A stretch of 64,000 bases of DNA from Methylobacteriaceae bacterium (GTDB lineage: Bacteria > Pseudomonadota > Alphaproteobacteria > Rhizobiales > Beijerinckiaceae): positions 1 to 64,000 of the forward strand of contig JACKJE010000002.1 in NCBI GenBank assembly GCA_020638135.1. The letters run 5' to 3'. Position numbers and translations under genes: made by a program. This document shows positions 57,002 through 64,000 of this stretch, piece by piece; within the stretch, counting starts at the first letter, position 1, and each line of letters opens with the position of its first letter. Under the pieces are notes generated by a model, which saw only the letters and a program-made list of their open reading frames with translations, did not search any database and was not told the DNA's origin.

Positions 57002-57799
57002 ATGGCGCGTAATCTTGCCCTGCTGCTCTTGTTCCTGCCCTTCGCCCCGACCCTCGGCGTCACAGGCGCCGCCGCGCAGGGAATGACGCCGGTCTGGGCG
57101 GGGCCGCCGATGTACAGCCTGCAGCGCGCGCCGGACGTTTATGTCGAGGATGACGACTATGAATACGGCCGCCCGCTGGCGCGGCCGGGGCGCAACGCGC
57201 GGAGCGACGAGGATTACGACCGGCCGACCGCGCCGGGTCGTCCGCGCCAGCTTGGCCCGCGCCGGGGCCGTGCGACCGCCGCCCTCCCGGCCGACGCTGA
57301 TCCCGCCTATTCGACCGCGGAAAACTACGATGACGAGATCGACTGGAGCGAGCAGACGCGCGCCGCCGTCGCCGATCCGACCGGCCAGAAGCCCGGCACG
57401 ATCACCGTCGATACGCGTGCACGCAAACTCTACCTGTCGCTCGGCGGCGGACGGGCGATGGAATATGGCATTGGCGTCGGACGGCAGGGCTTCGGATGGA
57501 AGGGTGTCGCGCATGTCGGCCGCAAGGCCTACTGGCCGGGCTGGACGCCGCCCAAGGACATGCTGCTGCGCCGCCCGGACCTGCCCGATCATATGGAAGG
57601 CGGGATCGAAAATCCGCTCGGCGCGCGCGCACTCTATCTGTTCAAGGGCTCCAGGGACACGCTGTTCCGCATCCACGGCACGAACGAGCCGGATACGATC
57701 GGCAAGGCCGTGTCGTCCGGCTGCATCCGCATGCTGAATTCCGACGTCGTCGACCTCTACCGGCGCGTATCGAAGGGGGCGCGGGTGGTGGTGTTGTAA
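57002..57799 (+). CDS. L,D-transpeptidase (ErfK/YbiS/YkuD)
   Basis: A 265-residue exported cell-wall enzyme. A signal peptide (about residues 1-25) precedes an Arg/Asp/Tyr-rich disordered linker and a YkuD domain from about residue 135: GTITVDTRARKLYLSLGGGR, then HGTNEPDTIGKAVSSGCIRM with the catalytic Cys. It lacks the peptidoglycan-binding domain of the enzyme at 12173. Likely joins outer-membrane proteins or stem peptides to the wall. Confidence 0.94.
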   Translation: MARNLALLLLFLPFAPTLGVTGAAAQGMTPVWAGPPMYSLQRAPDVYVEDDDYEYGRPLARPGRNARSDEDYDRPTAPGRPRQLGPRRGRATAALPADADPAYSTAENYDDEIDWSEQTRAAVADPTGQKPGTITVDTRARKLYLSLGGGRAMEYGIGVGRQGFGWKGVAHVGRKAYWPGWTPPKDMLLRRPDLPDHMEGGIENPLGARALYLFKGSRDTLFRIHGTNEPDTIGKAVSSGCIRMLNSDVVDLYRRVSKGARVVVL

Positions 57800-57897
57800 T
57801 GTGAGGGGGCGTCGCTCGCCCCTGCCGGCGATGCGGAGCGGCGCGCGGAAGGGGCGTCCAATCACAGTGCAGTGCAGCGACAATTTTCCATCTTGAC

Positions 57898-57911
57898 TTG
57901 ATCTCGGTCAA
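57898..57911. promoter_or_regulatory. FNR-type box before the ADH-like/hbaR pair
   Basis: TTGATCTCGGTCAA matches the FNR consensus TTGAT-N4-ATCAA at nine of ten positions. It lies about 75 bases before the ADH-like start. With the two boxes at 62996 and 63047 it suggests CRP/FNR control of the whole 4-hydroxybenzoate region. Confidence 0.65.
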
Positions 57912-57985
57912 TGGCGCTCGGGCATTGCGCCGGCACACTGGCGTTCAATGGGTTGAAGCGTCGTCAGAGCGCGCGGAGGAAACCC

Positions 57986-58444
57986 GTGACAGAGAAGCCC
58001 GAAACCTGGCTCTCGAGGGGCGCGGCCCTGCCGTTAGAGGCGATTGGGCCGGACGAGCACATGCTGACCGCCGACGAGGTGCTGGTCGAGGTCGACGCCT
58101 GCCAGTTGTGGCATGAAAGCCTCGGCTATGCTTTCGGCGCGACGCACGCCAGCGCGCAAGATCATGCCCGGCCGCATTCGCGCATCGCGGGGCATGTCGT
58201 CGAAGCGGGCGAGAACGCCCTCTATTTCGTCGACAGGTCGGTTGCGATCGACGGCGTCGTGCCCTGCGGCCAGCATGAGCCGTGCTGGACAGGCGGCGCT
58301 GTCTCCTGCCCGCGACAGACCGCCGGCGGCGCGGACGGCCCGGCGCCGCACCAAGTCGTCGTGCGGACATGCGAATTGTCCGTGCTCGGCGAACGCGAGG
58401 GCCATACTTCCGTCGTCGGCCTCGATCCGCTCAAAGAAGGCTGA
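57986..58444 (+). pseudogene. stand-alone ADH N-terminal (Had-like) domain lacking the zinc site
   Basis: A 152-residue in-frame protein (GTG start behind GGAGGA) resembling only the N-terminal GroES-like domain of zinc alcohol dehydrogenases, closest by eye to 6-hydroxycyclohex-1-ene-carbonyl-CoA dehydrogenase of anaerobic benzoate degradation. Aligned by eye, the catalytic zinc Cys is Trp42 (ACQLWHESLGY) and the GHE motif is gone. In the structural-zinc loop CGQHEPC one Cys is His97. No Rossmann domain follows; the frame ends after GLDPLKEG. It has no frameshift and overlaps the hbaR start by one base, so it may be translated as a non-enzymatic domain. Confidence 0.6.
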
Positions 58445-59187
58445 TGAAGCTTACGGCCGGCGATCTCCAGGTCATCAGCCGCGTCGCCGCTTTCCATGCG
58501 CTCAAGCCCGAAACGATCGCACAAGTGGTGCGGCCCGGCTATGCGGCCGTCCTGCGGCCGCACGACATCATCGTGCGCCAGGACGATCCGGCGACCGCCC
58601 TGTTCATCGTCGTTTCCGGCTGGGTGAAGCTCTACCGGAACAACCCCGCGGGGGAAGAAGCGGTCGTGGAGATGATCACGTCCGGCGGCAGTTTCGCCGA
58701 GGCCTCGGCCTTTGCGGGCAATTGCTATCTGGTGACGGCGGAAGCGGTGACCGACGCCAGGGTCGCGTGCCTGCCCGCTGACCACATCGTGCGCTGCATC
58801 CGGGAAAATCCGGCCATCTACATGTCGATGGTCGCGTCGATCTCCGAACACATGAATTATCTCGTGCGGCAGGTCGAGCATCTGAAGGGGCAGAGCGGCC
58901 TTCAGCGCGTCGCCGAATTCATCGCGTCCCTGACCAGCGTCGAACGCGGGCGTTGCGCCTGCGCTTTGCCCTACGACAAGACGCTGATCGCCCGCCAGCT
59001 CGGGTTGATGCCGGAATCGCTTTCGCGCGCATTCGCGCGTCTGCGCACGATCGGCGTCAGGGTGAGCGCCGCCAGCGTCACGATCGACGACATTGCGAAA
59101 CTGCGGCAATTCGCGACGGACGAGCGGGCCAATGCGCGCGGCGTGCTGCGCAAGCAGGGATCATCCGCCGGCCAGGCGCCGCACTAG
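58444..59187 (+). CDS. hbaR: CRP/FNR-family regulator, HbaR-like
   Basis: A 247-residue transcription factor. The cyclic-nucleotide-binding-like domain (VVSGWVKLYRNNPAGEEAVV, GGSFAEASAFAG) is followed by a dimer helix and an HTH whose recognition helix PESLSRAFARL keeps the E-x2-S-R residues that read TTGAT half-sites in FNR. The N-terminus (MKLTAGDLQVISRVAAFHAL) has none of the cysteines that bind the FNR iron-sulfur cluster, so it should not sense oxygen directly. This matches HbaR of Rhodopseudomonas palustris, a 4-hydroxybenzoate-responsive CRP/FNR protein next to the same reductase genes. Its 3' end overlaps the convergent hbaD end by 27 bases. Confidence 0.8.
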   Translation: MKLTAGDLQVISRVAAFHALKPETIAQVVRPGYAAVLRPHDIIVRQDDPATALFIVVSGWVKLYRNNPAGEEAVVEMITSGGSFAEASAFAGNCYLVTAEAVTDARVACLPADHIVRCIRENPAIYMSMVASISEHMNYLVRQVEHLKGQSGLQRVAEFIASLTSVERGRCACALPYDKTLIARQLGLMPESLSRAFARLRTIGVRVSAASVTIDDIAKLRQFATDERANARGVLRKQGSSAGQAPH

Positions 59188-60132
59188 CCGTCGCGCCACC
59201 GCCGCCGCGGCGAGTCTGCGATAATGGGCGGCGGCGAGCGTCGTTCGAACGGGTTGCGCCTGGTGCTGCACGAGGCGATCGACCGCCTTGAGCAGGTCGT
59301 CGTCGACCGCGCGGCCGGCGAAAGCCTCTGTCCCCGCGACCAGCAACGGGCGCGAATTGAGGCCGGTGAGGCCGACCCGCAGGCTTTCGATCCGCCCGTC
59401 CTGCATTGTCATCGCGACCGCGACGCCGGCCAGCGGATAGTCGATGGCGCCGCGCAGGCGCACTTTTTCATAAGCCGCATTGCGCCCGTCCGCCGGCAGA
59501 TGCACGGCGACCAGCAGTTCGCCGTGCGCCAGCGTCAGATGCGCGCGGCCGTCCTCGACATAGAGCTCGGCGAGCGGCATGCGACGGCGCCCCGCGGGGC
59601 CGGCGACCTCGATTTCCGCGCCGAGAACGAGCAGGACCGGCGCCAGATCGCCGCTGAACGCGGCATGGCAACGCTCGCCCTGTGGCGCGACATGGCAGGT
59701 GTCGCCGCGATTCTTCAGACACCAGGCGTTGGCGCTGCGCCACCATTCGCTCTGGTTGTAGTAGACGCAGCGCGTGTCGAGACAGAGATTGCCGCCGAGC
59801 GTCGCGACATTGCGATGGCCCGGCGCGGCGATCGCGGCCGCCGCCTGCACGATCGCCGGAAAGCGTCGGCTGATTTCCTCGTGCTCGATCAGCCGCGCGA
59901 GCTCGACGCCTGCGCCGACGACAACGCCGCTCGCGTCGCATGAAATCGACTTGAGCGCGTCGACCCCGGCGAGATCGATCAGCCGCGCCGCGCGCGTGAT
60001 CCCGCGGCGCATGTTCACCAGCAAGTCGGTGCCGCCAGCCAGATAGCGGGCGTCGGGGCCGGAGGCGAGCGCCACGGCCTCCTCGATCGTGGCGGGCCGC
60101 GCGATCGAGATGTTCGCGAGTTCGACGCTCAT
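59161..60132 (-). CDS. hbaD: 4-hydroxybenzoyl-CoA reductase, beta (FAD, extra Fe-S) subunit
   Basis: A 323-residue flavoprotein subunit (HcrB type) of the enzyme that removes the phenolic hydroxyl of 4-hydroxybenzoyl-CoA to give benzoyl-CoA. The FAD motif is YLAGGTDLLVNMRRG and NVATLGGNLCLDTRC. The insertion specific to this enzyme contains Cys122, Cys138, Cys146 and Cys155, which in Thauera bind an additional [4Fe-4S] cluster that lets electrons run in the reductive direction. Overlaps hbaC by 4 bases. Confidence 0.93.
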   Translation of the reverse strand: MSVELANISIARPATIEEAVALASGPDARYLAGGTDLLVNMRRGITRAARLIDLAGVDALKSISCDASGVVVGAGVELARLIEHEEISRRFPAIVQAAAAIAAPGHRNVATLGGNLCLDTRCVYYNQSEWWRSANAWCLKNRGDTCHVAPQGERCHAAFSGDLAPVLLVLGAEIEVAGPAGRRRMPLAELYVEDGRAHLTLAHGELLVAVHLPADGRNAAYEKVRLRGAIDYPLAGVAVAMTMQDGRIESLRVGLTGLNSRPLLVAGTEAFAGRAVDDDLLKAVDRLVQHQAQPVRTTLAAAHYRRLAAAAVARRLVRRLAGG

Positions 60133-62462
60133 GACGCGGCCCTCGCCTTGCGCGCGGCGGCGGCCGCCTTGAGCCTGCTCTTGCCGATCGCTTCGAGCAA
60201 CCGGTCCGGCGTCGCGGGAATTTCGTGGAGGTCGACGCCGGTCGCATTGCCGATCGCGCTGACCAGCGCCGGCGGAAATCCGGCGAGCGCGCCTTCGCTG
60301 GCCTCCTTGGCGCCGAACGGACCATTGGGATCGTGGCTCTCGACAACAAAGGCCTCGATCTGAGGCGACTCGACGATGGTCGGCATGCGGTAGTCGAGGA
60401 AGCTCGCATGGGCTGCGAGGCCGTTGAGATAGCGGGTCTCCTCGCACAGCGCCTGTCCCATCCCCATCCAGACCGACCCTTCGATCTGGCCTGCGACCGC
60501 CAGCGGATTGATCGCATGGCCGCAATCGAGCGCCACCCAGACCTTGTCGACCGTGACCTGTCCGGTGGCGTCGTCGACGCTCGTTTCGACGACCTGCGCG
60601 GCGTAACTGAATCCCATGGTCGATCCGACGGCGCCGCCGCGATGTTTGCCGCCCTGGAATTCAACCGGGCAGGTGAATGCGCCCTTCACCGAGATCGCGC
60701 CCTCGTCCACCAGCGCGGCCGCCACGACCTCCTTGAACGACAGCGCCGCCTGTCCCATGTCGCCGACACGGAAATACCCGCCTTCGCAGACGATTTCCTC
60801 GACGGCGGCGTCGAGCGTCCGGGCCGCGGCCGCCGTGAGCAGCGCCTTCAGATTGTTCGCCGCCGCGATCGCCGCATTGCCGACCATGAAGGTGATGCGG
60901 GACGAATAGGCGCCATTGTCCTTCGGCGTCACGGCCGTGTCGCTGGAGACGACGCGAATGCGGTCGAGCCCGACGCCGAGCGTCTCGGCGACAGCGATCG
61001 CCACCATGGTCGACGAGCCCTGGCCGATGTCGGCTGCCCCGGTCAGCGCGGTCACGCCGCCATCGTGATCGAGCTTGAGATGGATGACGGCATGCGGCTC
61101 GCCGGTGAAATGGATCGGCTTGGCCGAACCGCTCACATAGTGCGAACAGGCCATGCCCAGTCCCTTGCCGGGCGGCATGCGGCCGAACCGCTCCTTCCAG
61201 CCGCTCGCCCGCTCGACCGCATCCAGACATTCGGCGAGGCCATAGCTCTGCACCATCAGCCCGTTCATCGTCTGCATTGGCGCTTGCAGCAGGTTAGCGC
61301 GGCGCACCGCGAAGGGATCGAGGCCCAGTTCGCGCGCCATACGATCGACCAGCGTCTCGAAGGCGAAGCGGGTGTTGACGCCGCCGTGGCCACGCATCGC
61401 GCCGCAGGGCGGCAGGTTCGCATAGACGCGATAGCCGTCGTATTTGATCGCCGGGATGTCGTAGATCCCCTGCAGCAGCGCGCCGGCGTAGAGGATCGTC
61501 ACGACGCCGTAACCGGCATAGGCCCCGCCGCGCTGCGTCACCACGCAGGCGCATGCGGTGAACCGCCCATCCTTCGTCATGCCGAGCCTGAGCGCGATAT
61601 CGGTCTGCGGCCGCGCGCGATGCGTCAGGAAAGTTTCTTCGCGCGTCAGCTGCATGAAGACCTTGCCGCCCGCCGCGCGCGCGAGCAAGGCGGTGACGAT
61701 CTCGAAATTGAGGACTTCGACGCGCGCGCCGAAACCACCGCCGACAAACGGCTTGATGACGCGGATCTGCGCCTCGTCCAGTTCGAGGCAGCGCGCCAGC
61801 GTGAGGTGCAGATAGTAGACGACCTGCGAGACGTCCTGCACCGTCAGGCGGCCGCTCACGGGATCGAATTCCGCCAGGCAGGCGTGCGGTTCGATCTGCG
61901 CGTGGTTGATCTCCGCGCATGTCACGCGATGTTCGCGGACGAGATCGGCCGCCGCAAATCCGGCGTCGAGGTCGCCGAAATCGTGATGCACTTCGCGTTC
62001 GATGTTGCCGGGCTTTTTGTCGTGCAGCAGCACGGCGTCCGGCGCGCGCGCGTCCTTCGATTCGAAATAGGCCGGCAGTTCCTTGAATTCGATCTCGATG
62101 AGATCGAGCGCGCGCTGCGCGGTTTCCTCGTCGATGGCCGCCACCGCCGCGACAGGTTCGCCGCGATAGCGCACGCGCTCGCGCGCCAACGGATATTCGT
62201 TCATCGCGATCGGCAGCACGCCGTAAGTGAAACGGCAGTCGGCGCCGGTGACGATTGCGGCGACGCCATCGAGCGCGCACGCTTTCGACACGTCGATACG
62301 GACGATCTCGGCATGCGCGACCGGCGAGCGCAGGATGCGGCCGACGAGCGCGCCGTTGCGGTCGAGATCGGCGGTGTAGAGCGCACGCCCCGTCACTTTG
62401 TCGACGCCGTCGATCAAAGGAACGCCCTGGCGACCGGTCCGCGCTTTGTAGACCGCGCTCAT
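60129..62462 (-). CDS. hbaC: 4-hydroxybenzoyl-CoA reductase, alpha (molybdenum) subunit
   Basis: A 777-residue molybdopterin subunit of the xanthine oxidase family. Seen blocks: LIDGVDKVTGRALYTADLDR, KPFVGGGFGARVEVLNFEIV, ALLQGIYDIPAIKYDGYRVY, GAMRGHGGVNTRFAFETLVD and the late ADIGQGSSTMVAIAVAE and VALDCGHAINPLAVAGQIEG. Length is close to the Thauera and Rhodopseudomonas enzymes. Order hbaB-hbaC-hbaD and 4-base overlaps on both sides show one operon. Confidence 0.94.
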   Translation of the reverse strand: MSAVYKARTGRQGVPLIDGVDKVTGRALYTADLDRNGALVGRILRSPVAHAEIVRIDVSKACALDGVAAIVTGADCRFTYGVLPIAMNEYPLARERVRYRGEPVAAVAAIDEETAQRALDLIEIEFKELPAYFESKDARAPDAVLLHDKKPGNIEREVHHDFGDLDAGFAAADLVREHRVTCAEINHAQIEPHACLAEFDPVSGRLTVQDVSQVVYYLHLTLARCLELDEAQIRVIKPFVGGGFGARVEVLNFEIVTALLARAAGGKVFMQLTREETFLTHRARPQTDIALRLGMTKDGRFTACACVVTQRGGAYAGYGVVTILYAGALLQGIYDIPAIKYDGYRVYANLPPCGAMRGHGGVNTRFAFETLVDRMARELGLDPFAVRRANLLQAPMQTMNGLMVQSYGLAECLDAVERASGWKERFGRMPPGKGLGMACSHYVSGSAKPIHFTGEPHAVIHLKLDHDGGVTALTGAADIGQGSSTMVAIAVAETLGVGLDRIRVVSSDTAVTPKDNGAYSSRITFMVGNAAIAAANNLKALLTAAAARTLDAAVEEIVCEGGYFRVGDMGQAALSFKEVVAAALVDEGAISVKGAFTCPVEFQGGKHRGGAVGSTMGFSYAAQVVETSVDDATGQVTVDKVWVALDCGHAINPLAVAGQIEGSVWMGMGQALCEETRYLNGLAAHASFLDYRMPTIVESPQIEAFVVESHDPNGPFGAKEASEGALAGFPPALVSAIGNATGVDLHEIPATPDRLLEAIGKSRLKAAAAARKARAAS

Positions 62463-62947
62463 GCGGACGCCTCCGCTGCATGTCGGACGGATTCGATGAT
62501 CTTCACATAGCCCGTGCAGCGGCAGAGATTGCCCGCGAGCGCCGCCCTGATCTCGTCGTCGCTCGGATGCGGGTTACGCCGCAGCAGGGCTTCCGACGCC
62601 ATGATCATGCCCGGCGTGCAGAAGCCGCATTGCGCGCCGAGCTTCTCGTGGAACGCTTGCTGCAATCGGTTCGGCCGACCTTGCTTGACGAGCCCTTCGA
62701 CGGTTTCGACATTGCGCCCTTCGCAACGAACGACGAGCGTCAGACAGGCGGAAACAGGAACGCCGTCGAGCAGCACCGTGCAGGCGCCGCATTCGCCGCC
62801 GTCGCATCCGACCTTGACGCTCGTCAGATGCGCGACGTCGCGCAGGTAATCGACGAGAAGATCGCCATCCGACACGGCGTCCTCGCACCATCGGCCGTTG
62901 ACCTCGATGCGCACGAGCCGCTTTCGCGGCTTTGCCGATCCGTGCAT
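62459..62947 (-). CDS. hbaB: 4-hydroxybenzoyl-CoA reductase, gamma (2x[2Fe-2S]) subunit
   Basis: A 162-residue ferredoxin-type subunit. The plant-type [2Fe-2S] motif is GCDGGECGACTVLLDG with a following Cys in PVSACLTL; the second cluster is CGFCTPGMIMASEALL and NLCRCTGYVKIIE. It passes electrons from ferredoxin to the molybdenum site. First gene of the operon, facing the ligase gene across 173 bases with two FNR-type boxes. Confidence 0.95.
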   Translation of the reverse strand: MHGSAKPRKRLVRIEVNGRWCEDAVSDGDLLVDYLRDVAHLTSVKVGCDGGECGACTVLLDGVPVSACLTLVVRCEGRNVETVEGLVKQGRPNRLQQAFHEKLGAQCGFCTPGMIMASEALLRRNPHPSDDEIRAALAGNLCRCTGYVKIIESVRHAAEASA

Positions 62948-62995
62948 GGGACGTCCTCCTCCGCGTCAGAATTGCATGGGGGACCGGGCGATCGC

Positions 62996-63009
62996 CTGAC
63001 CGAAGTCAA
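62996..63009. promoter_or_regulatory. FNR-type box 1, hbaBCD-ligase intergenic region
   Basis: CTGACCGAAGTCAA contains the palindrome TGAC-CGAA-GTCA, a variant of the TTGAT-N4-ATCAA consensus. It lies 49 bases before hbaB and probably serves that operon. Confidence 0.6.
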
Positions 63010-63046
63010 GAATTGTCATTTCGCATCGCAGCAAAACGAGGCGCGC

Positions 63047-63060
63047 CTGACCGAAATCAA
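63047..63060. promoter_or_regulatory. FNR-type box 2, hbaBCD-ligase intergenic region
   Basis: CTGACCGAAATCAA has the same left half as box 1 and a perfect ATCAA right half. Centres of the two boxes are 51 bases apart, about five helical turns, so both lie on nearly the same DNA face. It lies 61 bases before the ligase gene. Confidence 0.62.
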
Positions 63061-63120
63061 GCAGCAATCCGATACGGCGACTAGTTTCACCTATCCGCAA
63101 CGCCGTGCGGGAGGCGCAGC

Positions 63121-64000
63121 ATGAGCCTTCGCGACTATAATGCCGCCGTCGATTTCGTCGACCGCCAGATCGCCGAAGGACGCGCGGCGAAGATCGCTTT
63201 CGTCGATCCTGCGCGCAGCATCACATACGGCGAGCTGAGCGAAAGCGCCGCGCGCGTCGGCGCGATGCTGGCGCTGCTCGGCGTCGAGCAGGAAAACCGG
63301 ATCGCGCTCGTCCTGCTGGACACCGTCGACTTTCCGATCCTGTTCTGGGGCGCGGTCCGGGCCGGCGTCGTGCCTGTTCTGATGAACACGCGCCTCACGG
63401 TCGATCAGTATCACAACCTCCTCGAGGACTCGCGGGCCAAAGTCGCGTTCGTTTCGCCCGCCCTGCTCCCGGTCATCGAGGAAGCCGCCGCGGGCCTGAC
63501 GCATCTGCGCGAGATCGTGGTCGTCGGCGGCGGACCGCCCGGCCGCCCGCGGTTCGACGCGCTGCTCGGCGCCTTCACGGAAGGCGCGTCTCCGGCGGGG
63601 ACTTGTGCGGACGACATCGCGTATTGGCTCTATTCGTCGGGCACGACCGGCATGCCCAAGGGCGTGATGCACGTTCACGGCGCGCTGCGCGTCATGGCCC
63701 AGAACGCCGGCGTGCAGCGCATCGGCTATGGCGAGGACGACGTCGTCTTCTCCGCCGCCAAGATATTCTTCGCGTACGGTCTGGGCAGCGCGCTGATCTG
63801 TCCGAACTGGGTCGGCGCGACGACCGTCCTCTACCCCGAACGGCCGACGCCGCGAACCGTGTTCGAGACGCTGCGCGCTTTCAATCCCACGATGTTTTTT
63901 GCCGTGCCGACGCTCTATGCGGCGATCCTCGCGGACCCCGAATGTCAGCCGGAAACGGCATCCAGGAAGTGGCGCATCTGTTTCTCGGCGGGCGAGCCTC
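63121..64000 (+). CDS. hbaA: benzoate / 4-hydroxybenzoate-CoA ligase, 3' end outside the window
   Basis: The first 293 residues of an ANL-superfamily ligase of the benzoate-CoA ligase type. Seen features: MSLRDYNAAVDFVDRQIAEG, WGAVRAGVVPVLMNTRLTVD, the P-loop YWLYSSGTTGMPKGVMHVHG, KIFFAYGLGSALICPNWVGA and PTMFFAVPTLYAAIL. It should make 4-hydroxybenzoyl-CoA, the substrate of the divergent hbaBCD enzyme, or benzoyl-CoA; the sequence seen does not settle which. The ATG at 63121 follows a GGGAGGCGC ribosome site. No stop is reached. Confidence 0.88.
   Translation, partial: MSLRDYNAAVDFVDRQIAEGRAAKIAFVDPARSITYGELSESAARVGAMLALLGVEQENRIALVLLDTVDFPILFWGAVRAGVVPVLMNTRLTVDQYHNLLEDSRAKVAFVSPALLPVIEEAAAGLTHLREIVVVGGGPPGRPRFDALLGAFTEGASPAGTCADDIAYWLYSSGTTGMPKGVMHVHGALRVMAQNAGVQRIGYGEDDVVFSAAKIFFAYGLGSALICPNWVGATTVLYPERPTPRTVFETLRAFNPTMFFAVPTLYAAILADPECQPETASRKWRICFSAGEP

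Noticed and set aside
60225..62510. 761-codon open frame on the plus strand opposite hbaC
   Set aside because: It is an antisense shadow of a high-GC gene. Its translation is rich in Arg, Asp and Ala with no domain, while hbaC has a full set of conserved motifs.

Overview
The window looks like the chromosome of a GC-rich alphaproteobacterium, most likely of the order Hyphomicrobiales. Supporting signs are the tRNA-His lacking G-1 with A73, the murA / DUF2948 / hisD / UPF0262 / low-molecular-weight phosphatase order, a PdhS-like kinase, DUF2585 and phasin genes. An anaerobic 4-hydroxybenzoate cluster like that of Rhodopseudomonas palustris sits at the right edge. It suggests a facultatively anaerobic, possibly phototrophic, aromatic-degrading, PHB-storing bacterium. 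This is inferred from gene content; no rRNA is present.

Layout. 0-2 kb: a TadG-like vWA protein and a small secreted protein. 2-4.2 kb: glnK-amtB with a sigma-54-like promoter. 4.3-12 kb: divergent glycolate oxidase (glcD-glcE-DUF2585-glcF) and lactate-utilisation (lutABC) operons. 12-25.5 kb: an L,D-transpeptidase, a run of three tandem secreted four-cysteine paralogues plus a conserved unknown protein, a Pat-type acyl-CoA-synthetase/GNAT fusion, a large PAS histidine kinase and two phasins. 25.6-35.4 kb: tRNA-His, then one tightly packed operon of a double CaiB/BaiF CoA-transferase, a complete Dpp-type ABC importer and an acyl-CoA ligase. 35.5-40.7 kb: another acyl-CoA ligase and a single-chain biotin-dependent acyl-CoA carboxylase. 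40.8-43.2 kb: DUF3597, a phosphopantetheinyl transferase and azlCD. 43.4-49.3 kb: phosphatase, UPF0262, hisD, DUF2948, cupin, an IS5-family element and murA.

49.5-56.9 kb is a genomic island of about 7.3 kb inserted in tRNA-Thr and bounded by a 23-bp direct repeat of the tRNA 3' end. It carries a tyrosine integrase, an AT-rich three-gene cassette built around a TIGR04255-family protein, a serine recombinase with a DNA-binding partner, and a region of about 480 bp with no gene. That region has its own promoter, many stable hairpins and a terminator, and looks like an unidentified structured RNA. 57-64 kb: an L,D-transpeptidase, a catalytically dead alcohol-dehydrogenase-like domain, an HbaR-like CRP/FNR regulator, 4-hydroxybenzoyl-CoA reductase (hbaBCD) and the start of a benzoate/4-hydroxybenzoate-CoA ligase, with three FNR-type boxes.

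Data quality: several genes are broken by single-base indels although all conserved motifs remain in order (amtB 2.43-2.63 kb, lutB 10.08-10.30 kb, the ligase at 36-37 kb, and every gene from about 37.95 to 43.56 kb on either strand). murA also carries a 17-nt AT-rich insertion. I read most of this as sequence or assembly error rather than gene decay and annotate these as one gene each.
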